Shown: one piece after another, positions 27,728 through 34,635 of the stretch
How the letters are laid out: every line of letters begins with the position of its first letter
How positions within the stretch are numbered: position 1 is the first letter of the stretch
NCBI GenBank assembly: GCA_009908945.1
Contig: JAAAOI010000140.1
Span: 1 to 34,635 of the forward strand
Direction: 5' to 3'
DNA from: Bacteroidota bacterium
Lineage (GTDB): Bacteria; Bacteroidota; Rhodothermia; Rhodothermales; Salinibacteraceae
Length of the DNA: 34,635 nucleotides
The notes under the pieces: model-generated
What the model was told of the DNA's origin: nothing
The model's input: the letters and a program-made list of their open reading frames with translations, nothing else
Database searches by the model: none
Made by a program: the position numbers and the translations under genes

Positions 27728-27744
27728 GTATTGTCGACCAATAC
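27728..27744. promoter_or_regulatory. Inverted repeat GTATTG-N5-CAATAC
   Basis: A perfect 6-bp inverted repeat with spacer TCGAC. It sits in the leader of the minus-strand 470-aa gene, downstream of the TAGATTTG box, and in the divergent region before hrpB, so it could be an operator for either. Confidence 0.35.
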
Positions 27745-27770
27745 ATGAGATGTTTTAAACTACACTGGAT

Positions 27771-27778
27771 CAAATCTA
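27771..27778 (-). promoter_or_regulatory. Perfect TAnnTTTG -7 box for the 470-aa gene
   Basis: On the minus strand the sequence reads TAGATTTG, an exact match to the Bacteroidota -7 consensus TAnnTTTG. It lies about 100 bases before ATG 27672. No TTG at the expected -33 spacing was found. Confidence 0.45.
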
Positions 27779-27792
27779 CATACAAGTACTAT

Positions 27793-27819
27793 CGTCGTTC
27801 AGTATACGACGGCTTTTTT
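27793..27819 (+). terminator. Terminator-like hairpin with T6 in the hrpB leader
   Basis: CGTCGT (27793-27798) pairs with ACGACG (27806-27811), loop 7 bases, followed by GC and TTTTTT (27814-27819). This is a Rho-independent terminator layout on the plus strand, 35 bases before hrpB. No plus-strand gene lies upstream (the neighbour is divergent), so it may end a short leader or small RNA, or attenuate hrpB. Confidence 0.5.
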
Positions 27820-27853
27820 CTACCCTTCGCATGGATCGCCCCTTGCTGACGTG

Positions 27854-30376
27854 ATGACGGATTTACCGATCGAAGAGGTGTTGCCGGGCCTCCGGCGCGC
27901 GCTTTCCAGGACGACGCAGGCGGTGCTGCAGGCGCCCCCCGGAGCAGGCAAAACGACGCGGGTGCCGCTGGCGCTGCTTGAGGAACGCTGGCGGGAAGGC
28001 GGCAAGATCATCATGCTGGAGCCCCGGCGTCTGGCGGCCCGGGCCGCGGCCAAGCGGATGTCGGACATGCTGGGTGAGGAGGTGGGCCAGACCGTGGGCT
28101 ACCGCGTGCGGATGGATACGCGAGTGACGAGCGCGACCCGCATCGAGGTGGTGACGGAGGGCGTGCTGACGCGGTTCATCCAGGACGATCCGGCCCTGGA
28201 CGGCGTAGCCGCGGTGATCTTTGACGAGTACCATGAGCGCAGCCTGCAAGCCGACCTCGGCCTCGCCCTCACGCTGCAGTCACAACACCTGCTGCGGGAG
28301 GACCTGCGCCTCTTGGTGATGTCGGCCACGCTGGATGCCGAACCTATCGCTGCTCTGCTGGATGAGGCCGCCGTTGTCAGGAGTGAGGGGCGGATGTATC
28401 CGGTGGAGACGCACTACCTGCCCCATCACCGGGAGGATCGGGTGGAAGACCTGGCCACGCAGTATACCCTCCAAGCAATCGATGAAGAGCAGGGCAGCAT
28501 CCTCGTCTTTCTGCCCGGTGCGGGAGAGATCCGTCGAACCGCCGAGCGGCTGCGGGAGCGCCGGCTGCCGCGCAACGTCGATGTCTTTCCGCTCTACGGC
28601 AACCTTTCGCACCAGGAGCAGGACCGCGCGGTAGCGCCCAGCCCGGAGGGGCAGCGCAAGATTGTGCTGGCGACCCCCATCGCCGAAACCAGCCTGACCA
28701 TCGAGGGCATCCGTGTGGTGGTGGACAGCGGCCTCATGCGCGAGCCGCACTTCGACCCGTCGAGTGGGATGACCCGGCTGGAGACGGTGCGCATCTCGCA
28801 CGCCTCGGCCGACCAGCGGCGGGGGCGCGCCGGGCGTCTCGGGCCGGGCGTCTGCTACCGGCTGTGGACGCAGCGCACGCACCAGCACCTGCCGGCTTTC
28901 AACGCCCCCGAGATCGCGCAGGCCGACCTCACCCCGCTGGCGCTGGACTTGGCCCGCTGGGGCGTAACGGATCCTGCTGCGCTTCGCTGGCTCGACCCCC
29001 CGCCTGCCGATGCGTTTGCACAGGCGCAAGACCTGCTCTACCGCCTCGGCGCTGTAGACCCGGACGGCCGGATTACGGCGCATGGCCGTGCGATGGCCGA
29101 GGTGCCGCTGCACCCGCGCCTCGCCCACATGGTGCTGCAGGCCAAGACGCTGGAGCTGGGGGGGCTGGCCTGCGAGCTGGCGGCACTCCTCTCCGAACGG
29201 GACATCTTCAAAGGCCGTGGCGGGCTGCCAGATGCCGACCTGCGTCTGCGCCTCGAAGCGCTCCACGCCGTGCGCGACGGCGACCGCCCCGACCCCGTCA
29301 CGCGGCAGGGCTTTGTGGTAGACCACGGCGCCTGCCGGTACGTGCTGCGCGTGGCTCGGCATTGGCGCCGACGCCTCCACCTGCCCGAAGGGAAGCCCGC
29401 GGATGTGGATGCCGCCGGGTTGTTGCTCGCCTTCGCCTACCCCGACCGCCTCGCGCAGCGCCTCCCGGGGCAGGACGACCGCTTCCGCCTCCGCAACGGA
29501 CGCATCGCCGCGCTCTCCCACACCCAACTCCTCAGCGGGTCCGATTACCTTGTAGCTGCCCACGTGGACGAGCGCCGTAGTGAAGGCCGCATCTTCCTTG
29601 CCGCACCGCTCCGTCAAGACGACCTGGAGACGTACTTTGGCGACCATATCGACACCGTCGCAGCCGTGCGATGGGAGCCCGAGGCCGGGCGCGTGGTGGC
29701 GGAGGAGCGGCGCGAGCTGGGAGCCCTCACGCTGGACGAGCGCACCCTCCACCAACCCGACCCGGCACAGGTGCAGGAGGCCCTGCTGGATGGGATTCGC
29801 GAGGAGGGGCTGGACCGAGCGCTCCGCTGGAGCAAGAAGTCACGGCAACTGCAGGAGCGGCTCATCTTCCTGCATCATCACTTTCCCGAGAAATGGCCGG
29901 ATGCCTCCGAAGAGGCACTGCTGGCGTCGCTTGACGAGTGGCTCGAGCCGCAGGTCTACGGCATGCGCCGCCTCAGCGCCGTGCAGCAGCTCAGCACCAC
30001 AGAGCTGCTGCTGGGCCTCATCGACTACGGGCAGCGGCAGCAGCTGAACGCCCTGGCGCCTACGCACTACGAGGTGCCGAGTGGCTCGCGCCGCCCTATC
30101 GACTACAGCGATCCGGAAGCGCCCGTGCTGGCGGTGCGCCTGCAGGAAATGTTCGGGCAAACAACCACGCCCCGCATTGCCGGGGCGCGCGTCCCGCTCA
30201 CGCTCCATCTGCTGTCCCCGGCGCAGCGCCCCGTGCAGGTGACGCAGGACCTCGAAAACTTCTGGGCCGAAACGTACTTCGACGTCCGCAAGGACCTCCG
30301 GGGGCGCTACTCGAAGCACTACTGGCCAGAGGATCCTCTCACGGCCACGCCCACCAACCGGGCGAAGCCGCGGTAG
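27854..30376 (+). CDS. hrpB: ATP-dependent helicase HrpB
   Basis: 840 residues from ATG 27854 (GTG at 27851 is directly upstream). DEAH helicase motifs are all present: motif I PPGAGKTTRVPLALLEE, Ia EPRRLAARAAAKRM, motif II DEYHER, motif III MSATLD, motif V ATPIAETSLTIEGIRVVVDSG and motif VI QRRGRAGRLGPGVCYRLW. The C-terminal ~330 residues fit the HrpB-specific domain (HYEVPSGSRRPIDYSDPEAPVLAVRLQEMFGQTTTPRIAGARVPLTLHLLSPAQRPVQVTQDLENFW). HrpB proteins are DEAH/RHA helicases, mostly of unknown RNA substrate. A terminator-like hairpin precedes it; the COG0523 gene follows by 65 bases. Confidence 0.95.
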   Translation: MTDLPIEEVLPGLRRALSRTTQAVLQAPPGAGKTTRVPLALLEERWREGGKIIMLEPRRLAARAAAKRMSDMLGEEVGQTVGYRVRMDTRVTSATRIEVVTEGVLTRFIQDDPALDGVAAVIFDEYHERSLQADLGLALTLQSQHLLREDLRLLVMSATLDAEPIAALLDEAAVVRSEGRMYPVETHYLPHHREDRVEDLATQYTLQAIDEEQGSILVFLPGAGEIRRTAERLRERRLPRNVDVFPLYGNLSHQEQDRAVAPSPEGQRKIVLATPIAETSLTIEGIRVVVDSGLMREPHFDPSSGMTRLETVRISHASADQRRGRAGRLGPGVCYRLWTQRTHQHLPAFNAPEIAQADLTPLALDLARWGVTDPAALRWLDPPPADAFAQAQDLLYRLGAVDPDGRITAHGRAMAEVPLHPRLAHMVLQAKTLELGGLACELAALLSERDIFKGRGGLPDADLRLRLEALHAVRDGDRPDPVTRQGFVVDHGACRYVLRVARHWRRRLHLPEGKPADVDAAGLLLAFAYPDRLAQRLPGQDDRFRLRNGRIAALSHTQLLSGSDYLVAAHVDERRSEGRIFLAAPLRQDDLETYFGDHIDTVAAVRWEPEAGRVVAEERRELGALTLDERTLHQPDPAQVQEALLDGIREEGLDRALRWSKKSRQLQERLIFLHHHFPEKWPDASEEALLASLDEWLEPQVYGMRRLSAVQQLSTTELLLGLIDYGQRQQLNALAPTHYEVPSGSRRPIDYSDPEAPVLAVRLQEMFGQTTTPRIAGARVPLTLHLLSPAQRPVQVTQDLENFWAETYFDVRKDLRGRYSKHYWPEDPLTATPTNRAKPR

Positions 30377-30397
30377 GGATCCGGCCCCTGGGATGTA

Positions 30398-30422
30398 TGT
30401 ATATTAATACACACTAATATAC
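30398..30422. promoter_or_regulatory. AT-rich palindromic site before the COG0523 gene
   Basis: Two overlapping inverted repeats: TGTAT-N4-ATACA at 30398-30411 and GTATATTA-N8-TAATATAC at 30399-30422. This AT-only island lies 20 bases before ATG 30442, in a GC-rich surrounding, and could be an operator or -10 region. COG0523 genes are often controlled by the zinc repressor Zur; this site is AT-palindromic like Zur boxes, but not an exact match. Confidence 0.45.
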
Positions 30423-30441
30423 GCTATGTCTTCTGCTGCCC

Positions 30442-31608
30442 ATGCCCGCCGCCTCGCTGCCCGTTACCGTCCTCACCGGCTTCCTTGGCGCTGGCAAAAC
30501 CACGGTCGTGCAGCAGTTGCTACGGCAGCGTCCGGTAGCGCGCCTCGCGGTGGTCATCAACGACATGAGCACGATGGATGTGGATGCGGAGCTGGTAGAG
30601 GCGGCGCACCTCTTGCGCAAGGGGCCAGACCAGCTGGTGAATGTCCACGGCGGCTCGGTGAGCGGTGAGCGGCGGACGGCACTCGTGGCTGCGCTGCGCG
30701 ATCTGGCCGTGGAACATGCCTACGACCACGTGCTGGTGGAGACCTCCGGCAGCGCCGAGCCGCTCGCGGTGGCGGACGCGGTGCGGGAGGCGTCCACCGA
30801 CGCCGCTCCGCTGCATCTCCACAATCTCATCACGCTGGTGGACGCCTACACGTTTGTAAAGGAATACGGGCTGGGGGAGGCCCTTTTCAAGCGGGTCATC
30901 GCCAACGAAGAAGAGGGGCGGTGGACCGTGGAGACGCTGCTCGTGCGGCAGGTGCAGGCGGCCAACCGGCTCCTGCTCACCAAAACCGACCTCGTGCAGG
31001 ACACCGCCCTGCCCGTCGTGGAGCGGGCCCTGGCCCTGATCAACAGAGAGGCGCCGGTGCAGCCGGTGGTGTGCGGGCACATGGAGGCGGGACAGGTCAT
31101 CACAGCGCGGGGCTTCGACGAAGCGCAGCTCCAGCGTCCTATGGCCGGCGCCACGCTGGCGCGGCTGGCGGTGGATCCGGAGGCCTTTGGGCTGGGATCC
31201 GACGTGTTCACTGCGCGCCGGCCTTTCCATCCGCAGCGCCTCTACAACGCAGTGCAGCAGCACCTCACGCGTGGCGTCTACCGCTCTAAGGGGTTCGTGT
31301 GGCTGGCCTCACGCGCCGACGCGGTGCTGCTCTGGAATCAGGCCGGCAACTACGTAAATCTCCGCAAGACCGGCTACTGGAAGGCGGCCATCGACCAGAC
31401 GCACCTGACGCAGGAGGAGCAAGCCCACCTGAACGCCGCGCTGGCCCACCCAACGTTTGGCGATCGCCACCACGAGCTTACCCTGATCGGGGTGGACGAG
31501 GCGCGGGCGGCCTTCCGCGACGCTCTGTCGGAAGCCTTATGCACGGAGGCTGAGGTAAGGGCCTGGCAGTCGGGAGCCGCCTTCGCAGATCCATGGCCGA
31601 AGCCTTAA
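30442..31608 (+). CDS. COG0523/CobW-type GTPase lacking the CxCC motif
   Basis: 388 residues, a G3E-family GTPase. Walker A is GFLGAGKTT (13-21), the switch region VVINDMSTMDVDAELVE (37-53), then VLVETSGSAEP and a base-recognition TKTDLV. The C-terminal CobW_C part has WNQAGNYVNLRKTGYWKAA and GDRHHELTLIGVDEA. These GTPases act as metal (Zn, Co, Fe) chaperones or maturases. The usual NGCxCC metal motif after the switch is replaced by VNVHGGSVSG (66-75), so it cannot bind metal in the typical way. ATG 30442 is used; the ORF at 30426 is in another frame. A palindromic AT-rich site precedes it. Confidence 0.88.
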   Translation: MPAASLPVTVLTGFLGAGKTTVVQQLLRQRPVARLAVVINDMSTMDVDAELVEAAHLLRKGPDQLVNVHGGSVSGERRTALVAALRDLAVEHAYDHVLVETSGSAEPLAVADAVREASTDAAPLHLHNLITLVDAYTFVKEYGLGEALFKRVIANEEEGRWTVETLLVRQVQAANRLLLTKTDLVQDTALPVVERALALINREAPVQPVVCGHMEAGQVITARGFDEAQLQRPMAGATLARLAVDPEAFGLGSDVFTARRPFHPQRLYNAVQQHLTRGVYRSKGFVWLASRADAVLLWNQAGNYVNLRKTGYWKAAIDQTHLTQEEQAHLNAALAHPTFGDRHHELTLIGVDEARAAFRDALSEALCTEAEVRAWQSGAAFADPWPKP

Positions 31609-31668
31609 TCCGGCAGGTGGTATGCCGATACCTAACGAATAGCAATCCCCTTGTCTGTTTCAGCAACC

Positions 31669-32160
31669 ATGTGGCGCTACCTTTCCTATGATGCTGCCTT
31701 CTGGATCGCGATGGCGACGATGGCGCTCGTCTTCATCGGAGGCGGGGTGTGGCTGCTGTGGGGCGCTGCCAAACGCTCGTTCACGGGTACGTCCGTCACT
31801 AATCGGCCACAGGTCGACAGCTCACGAGGCCTCCGCGCACCCCGCTTGCGCCTGATGCACCTGGAGCAGCAGCCCGGCGACGTGGTGGTGCGGGCCGTCA
31901 ATATCGGCGGCCCAGCACAGCATCCGACGATTACCTGTGAAGAGGCGCAGGACGTACGGGTGCAGCCCGATTGCGCCTGGCACGCTGGGGGACGGGTGCA
32001 GCTGGTGTTCGGCTTTCTATCGCCGCCCGGTCCGTTCCGGTTTACGATGCGGTACCAGGATCAGCTGGGCACCTATCACACGCAGGCCTACGAGGTTGGG
32101 CCGTCGGAGCGGCGCCTGGAGCCTACGGCCACAGGGGTATCGCCCGAACGCGCGTCGTGA
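31669..32160 (+). CDS. Single-span membrane protein of unknown function
   Basis: 163 residues from ATG 31669; the TTG at 31651 adds six residues. One transmembrane helix at about 10-32 (FWIAMATMALVFIGGGVWLLWGA) is followed by a basic segment and a beta-rich domain with PGDVVVRAVNIGGPAQHPTITC, VQPDCAWHAGGRVQLVFGFLSPPGPFRFTMRY. Two cysteines (in ITCEEA and PDCAW) may form a disulfide. I do not recognise the family. It lies 60 bases after the COG0523 gene on the same strand and may be co-transcribed. Confidence 0.65.
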   Translation: MWRYLSYDAAFWIAMATMALVFIGGGVWLLWGAAKRSFTGTSVTNRPQVDSSRGLRAPRLRLMHLEQQPGDVVVRAVNIGGPAQHPTITCEEAQDVRVQPDCAWHAGGRVQLVFGFLSPPGPFRFTMRYQDQLGTYHTQAYEVGPSERRLEPTATGVSPERAS

Positions 32161-32175
32161 TGTCGGCCCTGGCGC

Positions 32176-32457
32176 TCAGGCAATGTGCAGCTCTCCGTGG
32201 TCGCCGCCCTCGCCAGGCTTCCATTCGAGCTCAAACTCGATGCTGAACTCGCGGTCGGTGCCATCAGCCGATGTTTCGCGTTCGGCCTTGACTTCGAAGG
32301 TAAGGCGCTCGGGGATGGCCATTTCCAGGGATTGGGCCCCGGCCTTCAGGTGGAGCTGGCCAGAGGAATCCAGCTTGTTGGCCACCTCACGAAGGTAGGC
32401 GGCTATCTCTTTCCGTGTGTGCTGCTGCTCGGTCTTGAATAGGGTTTCTTCAGGCAT
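32176..32457 (-). CDS. Amphi-Trp domain protein
   Basis: 93 residues from ATG 32457; the longer ORF to 32541 adds a stretch not part of the family. It starts MPEETLFKTEQQHTRKEIAAYLREVANKLDSSGQ and ends in FSIEFELEWKPG, the pattern of the amphi-Trp family, whose name refers to a C-terminal amphipathic strand ending in Trp. The core FEVKAERETSADGT also matches. The family is small, of unknown function, and is often seen in halophiles. CAAATGCA at 32488-32495 (TGCATTTG on the minus strand) is one mismatch from the -7 box TAnnTTTG. Convergent with the upstream membrane protein gene, 16 bases apart. Confidence 0.75.
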   Translation of the reverse strand: MPEETLFKTEQQHTRKEIAAYLREVANKLDSSGQLHLKAGAQSLEMAIPERLTFEVKAERETSADGTDREFSIEFELEWKPGEGGDHGELHIA

Positions 32458-32622
32458 GGGAAGCTCCACGGTGATGGATGGAATAGGCAAATGCAGTAGA
32501 GTAGATACGCTAAAGATGCCGGAAGGATACACCCCTCCCACACCGTAGAGGGCTGTACGTTATGTTATACGTTCTGATGTGTCTGATAAGGCAATCGACC
32601 CTCAGACGTAGCGCCTGCTGCC

Positions 32623-33327
32623 ATGCGCCCCATTAAGCTTACGCCGTCCATGCTGTCCTTTTTGTGGGAGGACTGCCCCCGGTGTTTCTGGCTGCGGGCC
32701 CGACGGGGCCTGCGGCGGCCGTGGCTGCCCTTCCCGTCGGTCTTCACGAAGTACCACACCGTGCTGGAAGCCTACTTTGCTGACCGGTGCCCGTCTACGC
32801 TTGACCCCGCGCTGCCCTCCGGCACGTGCGTCCACGACGAAACCTGGGTGGCCTCGCAGACGCTACACCTGGAGGCCGCGCCGGTGCCCTTTCGTTTCAA
32901 AGGCCGCGTCGACCATCTCATGCAATTCGATGACGGCACGTGGGGGATCATCGATTACAAGACTACCGATCAGTCGACGGCCAATATTCGCAAGTACGGG
33001 CGGCAACTGCACGCCTATGCCTGGGCCCTGGAGCAGGCCGCGCCTGATGCGTTGCACCGCGCGCCCATCACCCGCATGGGGCTGCTGTGCCTGAACCCGG
33101 AGGAGCTGACGGATTTCCGCTGCGCGAGCTATGCAACCGTCCAACTCGCTTCCTCGTGGGTGGAGGTCCCCCGCGATGATACGGCGTTTACAGAGTTTCT
33201 GGAAGCAGCTCTCACGCTGCTCGCGGCGTCGGATCCGCCCGCTGCAGGATCAGAATGCGAGATCTGCAACTACACGCGCCGCCGGATGCGGCTGGAGCGA
33301 AACCTGCAGCAGGCGCGTACCTCGTAA
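32623..33327 (+). CDS. PD-(D/E)XK nuclease (Cas4/RecB-like) with four Cys
   Basis: 234 residues. The catalytic core reads FKGRVDHLMQFDDGTWGIIDYKTTDQS: Asp97, Asp111 and Lys113, followed by QLHAYAW (Gln128, Tyr132), the RecB/Cas4 motif order. CPRC at 18-21 and CEIC at 212-215 could bind a Zn or Fe-S cluster closing the N- and C-termini, as in Cas4 or AddB nucleases. The usual Cas4 layout is one N-terminal and three C-terminal cysteines, so this 2+2 pattern differs. No cas genes are near. The start ATG 32623 is direct. Role in DNA repair is inferred. Confidence 0.82.
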   Translation: MRPIKLTPSMLSFLWEDCPRCFWLRARRGLRRPWLPFPSVFTKYHTVLEAYFADRCPSTLDPALPSGTCVHDETWVASQTLHLEAAPVPFRFKGRVDHLMQFDDGTWGIIDYKTTDQSTANIRKYGRQLHAYAWALEQAAPDALHRAPITRMGLLCLNPEELTDFRCASYATVQLASSWVEVPRDDTAFTEFLEAALTLLAASDPPAAGSECEICNYTRRRMRLERNLQQARTS

Positions 33328-33371
33328 GGTACCGTGGCCCAACGTGCTTCCTCACCATTTCAACCCCGCCC

Positions 33372-33965
33372 ATGCTGTGTTCTGCCGCGGATAGCGCCCT
33401 CGTCATCATCGACATACAGGAACGGCTCGCGCCGGCCATCCACGACAGCAACCGTGTGGCAGCCGCTGCCGGATGGCTCATGGACGTGGCTGCACAACTG
33501 CAGGTGCCCATCCACCTGACGGAGCAATACCCGAAGGGCCTCGGCCCCACCGTTTCGGCGTTGCGCACCCGAGCCGATGCCGCGCAGATCCATCAGAAGA
33601 TGCATTTCTCCTGGTGGCGCGAAGGCAATGTAGCCGATATGCTCACACGAGAGCAGGTGGTGCTCACGGGCACCGAAGCACACGTGTGCGTGTTGCAGAC
33701 AGCCCTGGATCTGGCGGGTGAAGGCTACGACGTGTTTGTGGTGGAAGACGCCGTTGGCTCGCGGCGCCCGGCCGACAAACAGCGCGGGCTGGAGCGGATG
33801 CGCGCCGCCGGATGCACCATCGTCACGCGCGAGATGGTGGCGTTTGAGTGGTTGGAGAAGGCCGGTACGGATGCCTTTCGGGCAGTGCAGCCGATGCTGC
33901 GGGAGGGCATTGAGTCCCCGCGACGTAGCGTTTCTGGCCAGTCTCAGCGCGACCTGCTGGGCTGA
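33372..33965 (+). CDS. Isochorismatase-family cysteine hydrolase
   Basis: 197 residues from ATG 33372; the longer ORF overlaps the nuclease gene. The catalytic triad is visible: Asp14 in ALVIIDIQERLAPAI, Lys76 in QIHQKMHFS and Cys106 in GTEAHVCVLQTALDLAGEGYDVFVVEDAVGSR. The segment EQYPKGLGPT is typical of the ISOC1/2-like branch. Substrate unknown; nicotinamidase or N-carbamoyl activities occur in the superfamily. It follows the nuclease by 44 bases on the same strand. Confidence 0.9.
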   Translation: MLCSAADSALVIIDIQERLAPAIHDSNRVAAAAGWLMDVAAQLQVPIHLTEQYPKGLGPTVSALRTRADAAQIHQKMHFSWWREGNVADMLTREQVVLTGTEAHVCVLQTALDLAGEGYDVFVVEDAVGSRRPADKQRGLERMRAAGCTIVTREMVAFEWLEKAGTDAFRAVQPMLREGIESPRRSVSGQSQRDLLG

Positions 33966-34003
33966 TAGGACCCCTGGTGCAGTATGGACGGGTACCCTAT
34001 ACG

Positions 34004-34495
34004 CTAATACGCATAGCCTGCGACGTAAGTAAGCGTCTGATCGTAGACAGAGATGCTGGAGACCCCCAGTGTGACTGTGTGCATATCGCTATCTGGATCT
34101 GGCTCTGGAGGGTCAGGCTGCAGAACAACGAGATAATAAGCAGGGTTGTAACCAGATATTTTATAGTAGCTTACAACCGCGTACTTATCAACTACGTCGC
34201 TGTATCGATCATTCAACACGTCACAGATGAATCCATCAACCGCATTAGTGAGCGGTTGGAAGTCGGAAACCCAGGCACCTTCTAACCCAACTTCTGTTCG
34301 AATATCCGCATAGGTATCGTCTTCAAGAAAGGTCTCGATGTCGGCAGGGGCACGATCGTCGTTGGTTGGGCACACCGCAGGGGGCTCGGGCGGTGGCTCG
34401 TTAGGATCATCAATGGGGGGAGGACCATGCTGCGCGGAGGCAACAGAAATCGAAAATATAAGCAGTACGGTCGTTATAGAAAACAATCTATACAT
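34004..34495 (-). CDS. Secreted orphan protein in an AT-rich island
   Basis: 163 residues from ATG 34495; the track start at 34531 adds a cysteine-containing stretch. It begins MYRLFSITTVLLIFSISVASAQHG, a classical signal peptide with AxA-type cleavage before QHG. The mature part is acidic and proline-rich (PPPIDDPNEPPPEPP) then has mixed beta content (YAVVSYYKISGYNPAYYLVVLQPDPPEPDP). Composition is markedly less GC-rich than its neighbours, suggesting recent acquisition. I do not recognise it. The isochorismatase gene is convergent, 38 bases away. Confidence 0.6.
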   Translation of the reverse strand: MYRLFSITTVLLIFSISVASAQHGPPPIDDPNEPPPEPPAVCPTNDDRAPADIETFLEDDTYADIRTEVGLEGAWVSDFQPLTNAVDGFICDVLNDRYSDVVDKYAVVSYYKISGYNPAYYLVVLQPDPPEPDPDSDMHTVTLGVSSISVYDQTLTYVAGYAY

Positions 34496-34545
34496 GGCAT
34501 CCGCGGCTGGTCGGTTGGCTGGGCATGTCAATAATCCGACGGATC

Positions 34546-34635
34546 TTAGTCGGGGCTGCGGGAGAGGGTGACGTTGTAAAAGGGCGTGCTGAGGATATGC
34601 ATGGATCCATAACCTCCATAGACCCGGAAAAATCC
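34546..34635 (-). CDS. Possible 3' end of a minus-strand gene (partial)
   Basis: The minus strand is open from the window edge to a TAA at 34546-34548, giving 29 residues ending YGSMHILSTPFYNVTLSRSPD. The composition looks protein-like, with glycine/tyrosine and hydrophobic content, but the piece is too short to name. It would lie upstream of the secreted orphan on the same strand. Confidence 0.3.
   Translation of the reverse strand, partial: GFFRVYGGYGSMHILSTPFYNVTLSRSPD

Noticed and set aside
28280-29755. 491-aa minus-strand ORF
   Set aside because: Antisense to hrpB motifs; shadow.
32623-33327. Nuclease as Cas4 of a CRISPR system
   Set aside because: No repeat array or cas genes in the window and the cysteine pattern differs from Cas4.

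Overview
The window reads as one contiguous piece of a GC-rich chromosome of a Bacteroidota/Rhodothermota-type bacterium, most plausibly a halophilic Rhodothermales (Salinibacter-like) lineage. Three observations support this: a type IX secretion (T9SS) sorting-domain C-terminus at the left edge, an almost complete absence of Shine-Dalgarno sequences before otherwise clear start codons, and an amphi-Trp protein of a kind I associate with halophiles. The lineage is an inference, since there is no rRNA in the window.

Layout. 1-1786: the 3' end of a T9SS cargo gene, a 57-codon ORF whose peptide resembles the leader of lasso-type RiPP precursors (YxxPxL...LxxLT), and a secreted beta-propeller (NHL-like) protein. 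1934-3117: a sugar-phosphate isomerase/epimerase-like TIM barrel and gatC. 3188-9880: a surface polysaccharide block on one strand (YfhO-like membrane protein, two GT4 glycosyltransferases, a Wzx-type flippase coupled by a GTGA overlap). 9954-12863: a YbbR-domain protein, an EamA/DMT transporter and a DUF4230-like protein. 12993-15951: polyphosphate kinase ppk1 and a lipoprotein cytochrome c. 16118-19136 (minus): a membrane-anchored lytic transglycosylase, a class I glutamine amidotransferase-like hydrolase and a stand-alone Smr domain protein. 19270-21721 (plus): an R2-like ligand-binding oxidase (R2lox), deoC and a SPOR-domain lipoprotein, convergent with dapD (minus). 22854-25200: a tiny lipoprotein, a perfect 5 x 15-bp tandem array and dnaG. 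25233-27672 (minus): a HEPN protein, a CIAG-motif protein and a large low-complexity protein with a possible gas-vesicle GvpL/F-like tail. 27854-33965 (mostly plus): hrpB, a COG0523 GTPase lacking the family CxCC motif, a one-TM protein, the amphi-Trp protein (minus), a PD-(D/E)XK nuclease with four cysteines and an isochorismatase-family hydrolase. The right end (33966-34635) is AT-richer and holds a secreted orphan protein and the tail of another minus-strand reading frame.

Most genes are housekeeping or envelope functions (amidotransferase, primase, lysine/peptidoglycan precursor synthesis, polyphosphate, polysaccharide export). The parts that deserve attention are the putative RiPP-like peptide beside the beta-propeller gene, the HEPN/CIAG pair, the COG0523 protein without its metal motif behind an AT-rich palindromic site, the R2lox gene with the only strong Shine-Dalgarno seen here, the 15-bp arrays, and a terminator-like hairpin in the leader of hrpB. 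I see no CRISPR array, transposase, integrase, tRNA or rRNA.
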